Positions 41,583-54,133 of a stretch of DNA of 64,000 bases are shown piece by piece; positions within the stretch are counted from its first letter, which is position 1; every line of letters starts with the position of its first letter. The translations under genes and the position numbers were made by a program. The DNA comes from Odontocerum albicorne (Eukaryota > Arthropoda > Insecta > Trichoptera > Odontoceridae). The stretch is taken from positions 27,809,056 to 27,873,055 of the forward strand of contig OX463844.1 of the NCBI GenBank assembly GCA_949825065.1, in the 5' to 3' direction. The notes below the pieces were generated by a model. It was not told where the DNA came from. It saw only the letters and a list, made by a program, of their open reading frames with translations, and ran no database searches.

Positions 41583-42416
41583 TAAAACATAAAAATGTTT
41601 CGGATTATATTTGTGTAAAATCCGAAGCATTATACTTCAATATAGTGCAACGCGTACAATGTGGCAGTCATATTTTTTATTATTTGGAAATAAATTTACA
41701 GAAACGTTTCATCACAACCTTATGTATTGTATTGTGTACAGTCTTCGCAAAAACTTATTGTTTCTACAATGCTTTTATTATTAACTTACCGCACCAGTTT
41801 TCTGAATTGTGTAGTTTAAAACCAGGATTAACGGATTTATTTTTACCAGTTTTAGGAATTGGTGCAACACCAGGTTGAGTGTCTACCTCAATTCTAACCA
41901 CTTACTCAAGAATTGCTCCAATTCCGAAACATTGAAATAATTTGCCGATTTTTTACGTTCCACGCTCTCATATTAAATTCAAACGAAGGTGTCGCCGAGG
42001 ATTCGCACTTGACCCCGTGGTTAAATTTGCAAACAAATATGTTATACGTGACCTAACGGATTCTCTTTTGGATGAACAGTGATCATAAACGACTTAGTTA
42101 TTCTGCACGTGCCCCGACCCAGCGATGACTTGCTATCTTATGTTATGTAAAGTGTGTTCAATTGGACCATATTGTAACTTTGTACATTTTTTTCAACTAA
42201 CTCTTCTAAGATTTTTGTAAACTTTTTCTCAATATCGATAAAGATCATGTCGTTTAAGATGAACAAATTAATGAATTTTCGCCTTGTGATTTACAGTGCT
42301 CATTACACATTACACAGAACAGCACAAGAGCAGAAGTATTATGAAAAAACAAAAAAATTCTCTTGTTTCTCATAAACAAACTCTGTTTCTTTTTGAGTAT
42401 CCCTTTAAAATCATCA
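41583..42416. other. Intergenic stretch
   Basis: No gene recognised. A short open frame at 41645-41878 has no recognisable domain. Confidence 0.25.
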
Positions 42417-42480
42417 AATACAGTAATCCATTTACGTGGATAGTGGTGCCCTTTCAGGCGAAGATATTTGAAAACATTGA
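42417..42480 (+). repeat. MITE terminus, CAGTAATC...TTTACG type, copy 1
   Basis: TACAGTAATCCATTTACGTG GATAGTGGTGCC resembles 58039-58110. TA before CAGT fits a Tc1/pogo-like end. The other terminus was not found. Confidence 0.45.
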
Positions 42481-43019
42481 AAATAAAATAGGACCTTGTT
42501 TATTAAATGTGAAGTTAATTATGAATCTACTAACAATAAGGGGTCGGAATGTAAAAGAGGATAATGTGAAAATGAATCATATAAAAATTAAAATGAATAA
42601 TTATATACGTTACCACATCTATTTCAAATAAAAACCAAAAAAAATATAGTACATCACGTAGGTATTTAACGAAAATGACCAATTTTCCAGACATCGTGTT
42701 CAAAATGAAATGACCCCGCTTGAAGGACGTGACATATTACATTTAGCATTTTGGCATAGGTCGACGTGCTGAAAACGAGTTTTTTCTTTTACCCAAACGT
42801 TAATGCTCCTAATTCAAATAACAGGATTTTAATTGAATATTTGACGACGATTATTAGCATTACGATGATAGCAAAGGTCAAATCGAGATAAATTTCTTTG
42901 TAAACATATACAAAAAAATAATGCAAAGTATTACAAAAAAATATAATTGATTCATATTGCTGCAAGGTTTTGTAATCGTTATTGAATAATATTTAAGAAA
43001 AGGCATTAATTAACCTGAA

Positions 43020-43490
43020 TGTTTAATATTTTGGTATACGAGAGTCAAACGTGGACGTTGGAAAATACTTATAGGAGCCGAAAAAAATATGTAGAAACGT
43101 GTGCACAGAAGAATACACGAGGTGACAATGTATGACAGAATACGGAATGAGTGTGAACTTAATGCTGATGTGTTGAGTAAGATAGGTAAAAAGAGCACTC
43201 TGAGATGGTTTGGGCACGTGGAGTGAACAAATGAAGAAGACCTAATAAAACAAATATACATTGCTAATGTGAGTGGAAGGCGTGCTAGAGGAGGACCAAG
43301 GAAAGGATAGTTGGATCAGGTTTATATTTTGGATGAATTAAATGTAAAGTCAAAGAAATCGTAGGTGTTGTATGAGAATCTGTATGGATGTAGAAGAGGC
43401 GAAAGATGTGTGCCACGATAGTAAAGTCTGACGCTCTCACCTATCTGCCTACCCCGACAGGGAGACGGCGTGATGGTATGTATGTTAAAA
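43020..43490 (+). mobile_element. RTE-like LINE 3' end
   Basis: VYESQTWTLENTYRSRKKYV, then YDRIRNECELNADVLSK and KSTLRWFGHVE, stop, EDLIKQIYIANVSGRRARGG PRKG, and DVEEAKD-like text. The tail ends CCTACCCCGACAGGGAGACG GCGTGATGGTATGTATG. The order of these phrases matches insect RTE ORF ends. Stops and frameshifts show it is dead. Confidence 0.8.
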
Positions 43491-44837
43491 TTATGTAATG
43501 TTAATTGAAATGATCTGTTGACATATTTTTATCCTCGTCACTCGTAACATATTTTTGGATATTAATTTATAAAATTAATTTGTTTAAAAACGAGACATAA
43601 AGATCGCGAGCTTCAAACCTGTGCTGCGCTTATAATAATGAAAATATGAAAGAATATCTACTGTTGATTGGTGATAAAAATCACAAGGGAATGTTCGAAG
43701 CACGAATAATGGAAGATTGTGCATGACTGCTGGGAGTGTTGAGGCAAAATAATAATTGAATACGATGGTTTCAATTGGATAATGCTTCTTGGAAATCGAT
43801 GGAGTAAGTGGTGTTATGTATCATTAATATTCACCAGAGACAGACTACTCGAGCACTTTTTGAGTATTCCATGTTGAGTCTTTGATATCATGTTAATATA
43901 ACCGATGTCGAGTCCAGCTTGACATAATACCTATAAGATATATAATTTGTGTGTCTACTTTAATTACATTATTTTTGCCTGTCTTAGTTTTGTTGTATAT
44001 TTTACATACTCGTATTATATATATTTGTCATGTAAATGTAAATAAATCATTTGAAAGAAGAGTGTGGATCTTAGTTGTCCCTGACTACGTTGATAGATAC
44101 TTGGTGTAATGGTCAATGTATGCACTAACAATGAGTTTTAGTCACAGTATAAATTGTTGCATTACGTGTATATTTTCACTAGATAATGTATGCTTTAACT
44201 GGTAAGTGTGTGAACTCGCCGACACGAACTGGTCACATCGTGAACAAACAAGATCTGTCAGATGAGCGTTTTGACAGCTAACCTAAAAAGAGCGAGTTTG
44301 AAAATGACTCCACCACACATTGACAATTCTAATGATAGAAGCGTGTGCATTTTATTGTACACTTTGTCTGTAACATATAATATATATGCACACTTACGTG
44401 TTATTTCAAAAATATATTTTCTTTTATCTACTCATTTAATTTCATTGATCATTGAATTTCATTGAATTCATTGAATTTCATTTTATTGATCAAGGAGGGC
44501 TGTGGAGTTGGAGTCGTGAAGTCACGGTATTTTTTATGGAATTGAAGTTGAAGAAATGGACCAGCCCTTACTTCATTTTATAATTTTCTTTAATGAATAA
44601 TGTTACATAAGCGGTTTCGTTACTATGAATTCAAGGTGATTTTTATAATCGCTGGCATCATACAATTGCTGAAGATATTCTATAGTGATTCAGAGACTGG
44701 ATCGGAGACATCGATGGTGATTTTACAGAACAGCCTTTTCAGTTGTTGATTGTATGACTTTGTTAAACTAAAGTTTAAACAATGTTATTTTTTATTGAAT
44801 GATTTAATTAAATTATTATAAGGGTCAAGTCTCGGAT
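43491..44837. other. Intergenic stretch left of the copia remnant
   Basis: Holds one copy of a 24-bp word at 44356-44379 that recurs at 46324-46347, and a simple repeat of ATTGAATTTC-like units at 44440-44492. No gene recognised. It may include decayed copia 5' sequence. Confidence 0.35.
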
Positions 44838-45425
44838 TGTTTTATGGAATATGTAAATGAAATTCAAAATTTTACTGGAAAGATGATAAAATAATTAAGA
44901 TGTGATAATGGTACAGAATATATGAATAACAAGATATATAAATTTGCAAGACAAAAAAGTATAAAGATAAAGTCGTGTCCACACATGTACATGAGTTGAA
45001 TGGTACTACGGAGAGATATAATAGAACAATAGTGGATATGGCTAGATGTCTTCTAGCAGAAGCAAAAGTTGACGGACGTTACTGGCCTGAAGTGATTAAA
45101 GTAGTTTGGAAATACAAAAAACAAAAGTGTGTTCCAAGTCATCTATCTACCTTTGCAGAATATATTGCATTATCTGAAGCTCTAACAGAAATAAATTTCT
45201 TAAGAAATGTTGTTAGTGATGTTTTTGTTGAAATTGTTCAACCTATTAAAGTTTATGAAGATAATTCTGGAGCTCTTGCTATAGCTAAATATGGAAACTT
45301 TACAAAAAATTCTAAGCATATAGAAGTACAATATCATTATGTTCATGAAAATGTTAAAATGGAATTGTTGAAATTGTTAAGATAGATTCAGATTCAAACA
45401 TTGCTTATATTTTTACTAAGTCAAG
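44838..45425 (+). pseudogene. Ty1/copia pol remnant: integrase fused to RNase H by deletion
   Basis: Integrase core text MEYVNEIQNFTGKMIK, then LRCDNGTEYMNNKIYKFA with its catalytic Asp, then HELNGTTERYNRTIVDMARC, LLAEAKVDGRYWPEVIKVVW. At about 45120 it jumps straight to the RNase H end: TFAEYIALSEALTEINFLRN, PIKVYEDNSGALAIAKYGNF, TKNSKHIEVQYHYVHENVK. The whole reverse transcriptase is missing. A stop (45383) and a frameshift near 44980 complete the decay. This is a transposon fossil, not a host gene. Confidence 0.88.
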
Positions 45426-47279
45426 GAAAGTATTAAATTTGCTAAATTCAGGGAAATGTTGAAATTGATATAAATGTTGTTTATGTCAGAAAATTAAGTA
45501 GGCTAAATTGCATTTAAATTTTTGTTTGACATTTGGGTTAGTGGAAGAATTTTTTAAGAAAAAATTAAACATAATCCAAGAATCGTGATTTAAGTTGAAA
45601 CTTTGAGGTTATGTCAGATAGTAATAACAACATGTTATAATGTTGCCAATGTAAAATAATGCTAGGAATTGCAATTTTGTCAATCAAAACAATTACACTT
45701 GTTGAAAATGCATAACATTAATTTATTCGTAGGCATATTTTTATTCAAAATAATATTTTATATGCAATGAAAATAATATTGGTTTCTATGTTAGATTTTC
45801 CCCAAAAATAATGAAACACATTGCGGTCCTCTATTTTCGCACAATTTTAAATATTTTGTTAAAAGGTGACAATGTTTCACGATTTATCTTTTAGAACACC
45901 ATAATATTAATAATGATCGTCGTAAGCTTCTTTCGCTGTCATCACGAACAACAACATATCTTTGTTTAGGATTCAAAGTGATAAAAATTATTTTTTTGAT
46001 AATTTTTCTGAAATAAAAATGACTTATTTATTTCAATAACTTTTTTACTATTAATCTATGTTCTTTAAAGGATTATTTTGAATAAATTTTCATATTTTAT
46101 ATCTCCTTTCAGATTGCAAGTGTTTATTTAAGTTTTTGGATTTTTTTCATATGGTAACTCTAGTGTACCGTAAGTTGGTGGACATTATGAATACTTTGAC
46201 ACACACCGAACCGTCAATGCATACAATAACTAGTTAGAGTTTGCATAAATTATTTTGTGTGTACTATAACTAACACTAAAGGGTAGTGCATACATTGACT
46301 AGTTAATGTATAAATTATCGAAATGTACACTTTGTCTGTAACATATACAATATTTAAAATAACCACACCCAAAGGTACAAGAATAGGGGAGCCCACATTA
46401 AGCAAATTATTTCATCCCACAGCCAAATATAAGTGTCATTCTTTCTAAACTTTAATTTTTTTAGTGGAAAAAGTGCATGTGAATTTAGCCATATTTACGA
46501 ATAAATTTAGAATAGTCTTTATTTCCAATTAATCAATTGACACTGCATCGTCAGGAAACCACCTTAAATTATTATTTTCAAAAAGATAAGCAAGTATTGG
46601 AATTATAAAATGATCGAACGTAATAGTCGATTCAGTTTCTCTCCATATTTAATCGAGCTGTGTAAAAAAAAGTTCGAAGCGGTTCGATAGTTGCGTGTCG
46701 GTAATCGATACGAAATAAGGTCATGATCAATGACGGCTCAGCGCTGTTCACTTCGTCTTCGTGCCTTGCTAAGGTTAGGGCCGTAGAATGAAACTCACAG
46801 GACACAGGTAGGCCTCTTAATGGTTTCAGATCAGGTTCAATTTGCCAGTGTTACCAGTTGTCATTGCTTTCGTTTTTTTAAAGATAAGTGAAGATATGTT
46901 TCGTATGGTAACCGGTTTACACAATTAAATCTTCGTTCAAGACAAGGTCGCCGCCTGGTAATCTTAGCACCTTGGTTTGCTTTAACCTCATTTCATCCCC
47001 GTCCGTCCCTTCATATTCTTTGAATCGTGACAACGGTTGATGCTCTAAAAGTTTTGCTTCACTAGTTGTGTATATTCTGAGAATTCTTATACTTAACGCA
47101 TGACCGCGTGTAGTAGATACATATCTATGACATCTGTCGCCTGGTCACTAGCGTGCTGATGGACCATTTGTAATTGTACACCTGTATATTTTTTATTTAA
47201 TTTCAACATACATAGTTCGTGTAAACTTCAATTACACGATATCCCATGATGTTTAGAATTTAAATTCCTTCAAGTTTAA
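45426..47279. other. AT-rich stretch right of the copia remnant
   Basis: Contains the second 24-bp word (46324-46347) and CATACA/TTGACTAGTTA-like repeats at 46190-46320, possibly long-terminal-repeat remains. Nothing coding recognised. 46660-46800 and 46940-47120 are somewhat GC-richer without a recognised feature. Confidence 0.3.
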
Positions 47280-48740
47280 TCGGTGGCTGGGAACGAAAAG
47301 GTTCTTCTGGTTGTGATATATCGGGAATTGAAGTTGAAGACTTGTTACAGTTCGCGAGGGATTGGGGTCAGATTTGAACAAAAACCGTGGATGTCAACTA
47401 TTGTTCCAGATTATAGAATGAGTCTGAATACTATGTTAGCTGGCACCAAAAAAGTAGCTTATGTGTCTTGAATAGCTTATTTTTTATATAAATCCATCAT
47501 GATACTTAACACTTATAAAATCTCATTAACTTAGTTAATTATTCCATCTTTATACTTCCATTGATTTACTTTGTGTATATGATCATAATCAATATCATCA
47601 GCCCTACAATCCAGTATGTGTCTTGACTGCCTGCAAGATTATCTACCACATATCTCTTTAGCAGCATTCCCTCTCCAATTGGTTATACTCAGTCTCGGCA
47701 GTTTTCTGTCACACCACTCAGCTATCTCAGCTTTGGTCTTACTACTTTACTACGCCTCATTTGCTCACTAAGTAAAGTTTTCCCTACGGTGTCAGTGTCC
47801 TGCGTGTGGTGTAAGATATAAATCCCAAAACCAGCGCATTCCAACAATCTTTACAACTTATGCTATGCTAGCTTCACCACACATGGTGCAGAACCTTCGC
47901 TAACAAGAGATCAGAAATTAATGCATTTGGGTACATCAACCATGAAGTCCTTTCAATTGTCATTATATAATTTATAAATAAGTCATGGTACTCCATCCGT
48001 CAGAGTAACGACCTTGTTCCTTACGCGATTTACCAATTACGACACGCGTTTTTTTTGCTATCATTCGCAATGTACATCAAGATCTATGGCGCATCGAATT
48101 CACGACAGTCATATAATTAGTTTTTGTAATTGGCGTCTTTTGAAAGTACGAAAACCGTGAGAGTCAATATTGCATCAAGTACGAAATAAAATCCAATTAT
48201 TTCGTCTGTTTCAAACGTCTTATTTGAAATGATAATTATTGTGATCAAATCTAATTAAATGTTATACAACTATTTTAATGCTTCAATATCGAGGAATAAG
48301 TACGAAAAATGCATATTTGCTAATTACTGCTAGATAACAGATATCATCGCGCGAATGACTTGAATTTGAATAATACGCTGGTTTGAATCTCATACCATTC
48401 ATTAATTCGTGTGGTATTCCTCATTAAAATATAAAGGCAAATAACTAGAAAAGTTTGTAGATCTGTTCTCTGTCTATTTCGCAAGGAACACGGCGTGATA
48501 TATATGTACTCCCCAATATATTCACACTTCTATGCGAACATGTTGAACTGAAGACAATATTGTCTTCGGCCCCTTAATTAAACTTGCGGGTTCACAATCA
48601 TTGGAGTATGTACGTAACTCGCTGTTCGTCGTCGTACATGTTGGTAATACAACCGCACTCCGAGGAATAATAATATACCTTGTGGACAAACTCTCAACTA
48701 CGAGATAAGTATATTGAGATAATTTGTTAATATTTTTTTC
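47280..48740. other. Intergenic stretch with an unassigned open frame
   Basis: 47283-47471 is open on the plus strand (VLLVVIYRELKLKTCYSSRG) without a recognised domain. 47590-47900 looks less AT-rich and may be part of a LINE or UTR. No firm call. Confidence 0.25.
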
Positions 48741-48744
48741 AATA

Positions 48745-48812
48745 CCATCGGGTTCGAACCCGAAACCCCGTGAGGAATGGCAAGCATCTAAAAAACTAAG
48801 CCACAAAAGTTA
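48745..48812 (-). repeat. tRNA-like SINE head, minus orientation
   Basis: GGGTTCGAACCCGAAACCCC is the B-box region and AACTAAGCCACAAAAG the A-box region in reverse complement, at the family spacing. Confidence 0.5.
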
Positions 48813-49553
48813 TCATGGGGGTTTAATATCAATATTAATCATCTTACTCGTAAGCCAGATTGCATAGTGTTATATGAATAGTACAAACTCTAATCGATGG
48901 TTGGTTTTAAAACTTTTGTGTTAATTTCAAATCATCAAACAGGAAGCCCGTTTTACTTAACGCAGAATATTTGAATGTAAATATTCTAGACACCTTTGCG
49001 ATAGCGCTGGACAGACGAGTAGTACGAGTAAGTCGGTGAAATGGGTTCTCTTAATTCTCTCGAGGAAGGAGGCGAGACGCGGCGCATGGCAGTGGCATGG
49101 TTAGCCAGTAGCCGGCCGGCGTACATAACAACACGATGAGTGCTCTCATTGGCTTCTGGGAGATAAAGCATCTGCGGTCCATAGAACTCTCTAGAATTGC
49201 GACACAATCACAAGATAACAGTCGCAGCTTCTGAGGACTACATGCTATTTCATAATAGTATCAGTTATTTGTTTATTTTAGTTTAACACAACACTTGTTG
49301 AGTAAGTAAATTTATTATTTTGTTTAGAAAAACGGATTACTTAAGCTAATTATATTTTTAGGGATATTTTTATGAAAGAAAACAATTGAGCAATTAGAGA
49401 AGGTATTTGTAAAGGTTGAATGCAATACCTGTTTTAGCATTTAGGACAATATATGAAATTTGTGATTAAAGAATAAGAAATTTCGTCACAAGTCTTGCCT
49501 AAAAAACTGGAAAATTTTAGCATTGTTTTGTACTTTTACTCTACGGTTCGCCT

Positions 49554-49672
49554 ATCTATCTATGTCTTTATCCTCTATACTACACCTATCTACGTCTTTA
49601 TCCTCTATACTACATATCTCTACGTCTTTATCCTCTATACTACATATATCTACGTCTTTATCGTCTACTCAA
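49554..49672. repeat. 30-bp tandem repeat, four units
   Basis: Units starting at 49561, 49591, 49621 and 49651 share TACGTCTTTATCCTCTATAC TACAT. The open frame across it is an artefact of the repeat. Confidence 0.85.
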
Positions 49673-49679
49673 TGCTGAG

Positions 49680-50095
49680 GATCGTGGTCCTCCGTTATGT
49701 CTGCAACAACTGCACACCACCTGTCTCTATCGTTTCCGGCCCTGGGCCCTGTTGAATGCAGTGTTTAAAATGGATTTTGCTTACTCCTTCATTTGGTCCG
49801 TCCATCGTATAGGACACCTTCTTGCTCGTTTTCCCTCAATTGTCCCCATTATCGCCAGTTTCTTTAGACTTCTAGTTATTATTTCTGGCACATGTCAGAA
49901 GTGTGTTCAAATTCTTTTTCTGCATTTTGTCGGAAGTCTTTCGGTGATTTCTAATTCTTGGATGATAGACATTAGTGCACCTTGCGGACCATCCGCCTCC
50001 AATACCACATCTCCAAAGTATTTATCACGTTTCTTTCATTCTTTCTCATCGTCCATATATTCACTACATACAGTGCTATTTGATTCTTCTGAGAT
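49680..50095 (-). pseudogene. LINE reverse-transcriptase C-terminal fragment
   Basis: Minus strand: VVLEADGPQGALMSIIQELE, then IMGTIEGKRARRCPIRWTDQ and NTAFNRAQGRKRQ. This resembles the end of insect CR1/RTE-type RT proteins (xGKIEGKRxxGRxxxxWxDxxK ... AxDRxxWR). Several stops. No endonuclease or palm domain nearby. Confidence 0.6.
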
Positions 50096-50100
50096 TTAAG

Positions 50101-51190
50101 TAGACGTATGTACCTACCTATTTTAATTCTTCTGAGTAAAGATTATTCTGAGTGTAATACATGATTTGCATTCCACATAATTTATACTATTGACACCTTC
50201 AATTTGATTGATTGATCGCATTAAAAATCGGTCGTGTTTCACACAAATAAATAAATATGAACGCGTGCTCTACAATGATTTGTATTGTATCTAGCAACTA
50301 TTAGAGACTGAAATTTTGTAACAGAAACGATGACATTTAAATCGATATTGTGGAAGATGAGAAAATTTACTTTCACAGTATACTTTCACTATAATTCATT
50401 TAACTAATCAATATATTAATCGAATATTAAAACCTGACGTTAATTACACCGTGCTTAAAACAAATTACGAGTATCTATGCCGACATTTTGTAGCTTGAAT
50501 ATTTTTGACTTGATTTTAAATTGATTTCATAAAAGTAGAACATTGATTTTTTTTACGTTGGATTATCTCTATGAAAGATGGAAAAGAAGTAACGGTGGTA
50601 AGAAGGCAATTTTATAGATACACTCGGAGTTAAGTAACCAATTTTATACGTCCGCTATGGTTAATTTGAATACAAAACTAGTTTTTAAGAAGCATTTTTT
50701 AAAAAGTCGACCGCCTGATATTTATGTCTCGATTCCACTTTATATTCGTTATTTACGATAATGCAAAACAGGTTAGATGATTTAAAACGTTGAAAAGTCT
50801 CCGAATAAATAAATTTTACAATATGTTTACTCGTATTTGTTATAGTTGCTAGTGAACGTACATACGAGTATTTACTAAGTAATCAGTAATGTGTAAGAAA
50901 TCGTTAGTTTAAAAATAATAAATCCATATTCACTGTTGATTGTATACCCTCTTTAGTGTTTGTTAAACTTTTCTAACTAGGATTGGGGAAAGCGAATTTA
51001 AAATAAAACAAGAAAAAACTTTTTAATTAACGTTAATATTTATTGCAGCAAGTCAGAGTTGACATTTCGAGATACATAGTGTCATACTACTTGCATGTAT
51101 GCTTCCGAGTCTCGCATTTCATAGTGCAACCGCGCTTGGATGTCCATGTTCTAAAACTTTGACTAACACCAAGCAGTGGAAATACTTTTT
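50101..51190. other. AT-rich intergenic stretch
   Basis: No gene recognised. Contains three ACTCGTA/TACGAGT heptamers (near 50466, 50829 and 50863). Confidence 0.3.
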
Positions 51191-51194
51191 CGCT

Positions 51195-51291
51195 AGTGAA
51201 TGTAAACAGATAACACCGAAGAACACATTCACTGATTACTTTAGTGAGTGTGTTCGTTCATTAACTATCAATAACATAGTTTACATTCACT
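51195..51291. repeat. Nested inverted repeats
   Basis: Outer arms AGTGAATGTAAAC (51195-51207) and GTTTACATTCACT (51279-51291) are perfect. Inner arms GAACACATTCACT (51221-51233) and AGTGAGTGTGTTC (51243-51255) pair with one mismatch. All four arms share an ATTCACT-like core. Confidence 0.7.
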
Positions 51292-51418
51292 GACCGTTCA
51301 CTTCCAATTTATTTACATATTGACATGATTCTACACAGACAACCGGTCTATATCAGCAATCTCACTAGGCGCATTGCCTGTTCTGAGACAGCTGACTAAC
51401 ACCCTCTAAAATCAAACA

Positions 51419-51563
51419 TAAATCTGTACCTTAGAGGATAAACCATGGAAGTCACTTTGCACCCTAGCGGATAAACGTCATACATGAATTGTATGATGTA
51501 CGTTGTTTATAGTCTGGGGTAAAATGTGACTCCCGTGGTTTTTTCCTCTAGGGTACAGAAATA
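51419..51563. repeat. Foldback (hairpin) element of about 145 bp
   Basis: The left arm AATCTGTACCTTAGAGGATA AACCATGGAAGTCAC pairs with the right arm GTGACTCCCGTGGTTTTTTC CTCTAGGGTACAGAAAT, and CATACATGAATTGTATG closes the loop. Arms are about 65 bp with scattered mismatches. It fits a foldback MITE; a long-hairpin RNA source is possible. Confidence 0.7.
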
Positions 51564-51854
51564 ATCCTACAAGTCCGCACTACAGCCGCTCGTGAGATTT
51601 GACAACTCCTCAAACTAAACAATTTTAAGATCTGTTAGAATGATGGTTCACAGCAGCGTGTTAGTGTCAACATTGATTTATATAAAATAAAAAATAATTC
51701 TTACACAATGAGGTAGCAGAGGACAGGTGTGTTAAGGAGTAGGTCCTCCTACACCACTGTGCACGAACGTACAATACGGGCGGTTATGTCACAAACTTTA
51801 AATTATCCATAATATTACGATTTTGTACAAGATCTAAATGTTAATACAGTTATG

Positions 51855-52265
51855 AAAGTTAAACTAGGGCGTGGAAATGCCGAGTTAATGCGTGCGCTGA
51901 GAAGAATATGTATGCCTACATATGACGAAATAAGAAATGTTATTAAGGATAAATGCAAGCTAAAACTGGTGTGTTAAGTAGAGTGAAAACGACCAGGTCG
52001 AGGTGGTTTGGTCATGTCAAACGGATTCGTGACGAAAGACTGACAAAACAAATTTAACAAATTCTAGATGACCGAAGACAATGCAAACATGAGTGGTCGG
52101 ACCGAGCGAATGAAATGTTGATAGAATGAAAGATAAAGAGTAACAGAAACAGAAGGAACTGTGTGGGAAGATGTATGAATGTGGAGGAGGATAAGGACGT
52201 ATGTCGTGATAGGAAAGTTCTTCGTTCTGTCTTCTGCCTACCTCTGCAGGAAAATGTACTCGTAT
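51855..52265 (+). mobile_element. RTE-like LINE 3' end
   Basis: MRALRRICMPTYDEIRN, then VLSRVKTTRSRWFGHVKRIR and NRNCVGRCMNVEEDKDVCRD appear across small shifts. The tail CTTCTGCCTACCTCTGCAGG AAAATGTACTCGTATG ends it. The same family as 43020-43490. Confidence 0.75.
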
Positions 52266-52689
52266 GTAGATTTTTTTAGATAATGGTTGATAATACGGTA
52301 TATTCAATATTATTTGGAGCAGAAAAAAGAAATGCAAATTGAAGATTTTCTCGATAAATTTGCAATTTTCTCTTAACCTGAATATAATTGTGCTTTATTT
52401 TTTATTTAATTAGATCGTATACAATTTGTCGTCATAATTTCAAAGAAAGCTTTCAGTGGTCGCCCATTTTTATCGTAAAACAGTGGAAACAAGATTTGTT
52501 TAATGATAAGCGTGGTGGCGGTCAAAGCAATATTTTCATTTAGTTTTGATAGCATATATTTTTGCAATGTTTTTTTTAACTACCAGGACTTCTACTGAAA
52601 TTTTATTTATAAGCGTTTTAATTGAAAACATAGAGTCAATCCAACCCTATTGACATTTTGTGTGTAAAAATATATATTTATATGTTTTG

Positions 52690-53080
52690 TTTCATAGATG
52701 CGGACACTGAGAAAAACGAAAGAGTGTCAATGTATAAAAGAATGCGGAATGAAGACATAGAAAACGACTGCATGGATAACATTAATGTTTTAAGTAAGAT
52801 GAAGAAAAGGGCTTTAAGATTGTTTGAACATATGGAGAGAAAGAATGACGAATGAATGTAAGGTGTGCGAGGAAGAGATAGACCGCGCAAAATGTGACTG
52901 CATCAAGTGGGTCAGATATTGAAAGAAGGTAAAGTAACAGAAATAAATAATAGAATACTGCGCATGACGAGATGTATGAATATGGAGTAGGTGAAATTTG
53001 CGTGCTTGGATAGAAGTGAGTGCAGGTATGTTCTTTCTGCGTTACTCGCAATAGACACGGCGTGATTGTGAATGTGTATG
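52690..53080 (+). mobile_element. RTE-like LINE 3' end
   Basis: Text for MYKRMRNEDIENDCMDNINV and LSKMKKRALRLFEHMERKND matches the RTE phrase LSKMKKGAFRWFGHVERIN at 36.7 kb. The tail reads GATGTATGAATATGGAGTAG GTGAAATTTGCGTGCTTGG and ends CACGGCGTGATTGTGAATGT. Confidence 0.72.
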
Positions 53081-53379
53081 TATTATAACAAATTTAGTCT
53101 TCAGAATTAAAAACGTAAAAAATACGCATTTCTGATAACTGAAAAAATCGATGATTTTTACAATTTACAACGAGGAGTCATGACTCAAACCGTCTTAAGT
53201 ATTGTTCAGGTTTGCTTTTATTACCAAAACCGTCTCCGTTAATCACTCTACCCTACCTATACATAACATTCGATTGTGAATGTCAGCATATGTTAGTTGA
53301 ATGGAAAAAATAACAATTTACGACCATTCTATTAATAAGGCAAGATGCGATGTTTCCACGCTGATAATACTTAAATTCC

Positions 53380-53540
53380 CATTGGGAACCCGATATTTTA
53401 AAAAGGATTCCTGTTTAGTTTTCACAAAATACCTCTATTACATCTTTCTTGTTGATTGAACTTGATTGATTGCTTGATCGACTTGCCAATAAGCCCGCCA
53501 GTTTGTATTGTTTACAACGAAAGTATAATATTATATATTA
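53380..53540 (+). repeat. SINE, body and tail
   Basis: TTCCCATTGGGAACCCG, TTTTAAAAAGGATTCCTGTT, CATCTTTCTTGTTGATTGAA, CCAATAAGCCCGCCAGTTTG and TACAACGAAAGTATAATATT. The head is reduced. Confidence 0.6.
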
Positions 53541-53599
53541 TTTATTTTTAATTAAAGTTACTGAAATTTACTGAAAATCTTAAGCTTAAATGCCACTTA

Positions 53600-53680
53600 A
53601 CATTAGCCTATTTGGTAAGATGTTTGACATCCACCGTTCGAATTCCGATAGGACTAAAAAAAGAAAACTTTTAGTAAAAA
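53600..53680 (+). repeat. tRNA-like SINE head
   Basis: TTAGCCTATTTGGTAAGATG and CACCGTTCGAATTCCGATAG give A- and B-box regions, immediately downstream of another SINE. Confidence 0.45.
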
Positions 53681-54133
53681 TACTCACACAGACTTGTGCA
53701 AGTATTGTCACTAGACTTTTTTATGGTTGTCTATCTACGTGCAGTGCTGTGACTTACTCGCCTACTCCAGTGGTTCATAACCCGAAGGCTCGATTACTGG
53801 GACCGAATACATTATTGCCTCCCGGGCACGCTCTTCTACATGTCCGCATCATCGATTCGGATATGTTGAGGGGTATCCATATGTATGATTTTTTTTATGT
53901 TTATTTTACACAGAAATATACATAATTGGCGAAAAAAACAGGTAATTTAGTTTGGACATACAAATTTAATGGATCTGGGTTTGTTGCCCTTCATTTTTCA
54001 TGTCCCCAATAAACTAGGCTTTTGCATGTATCTCACTGAGGACATATAGCATGAAAAAATAAATCGATACTTCTTTCCGATTTTTGATTATATAAAACCC
54101 CGTTGCACATTCTCATCAACCTGACAAACTGGC

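Noticed and set aside
49752..50099. 115-codon plus-strand frame rich in hydrophobic residues
   Set aside because: Antisense of a LINE reverse-transcriptase C-terminal fragment, which explains its openness and composition better.
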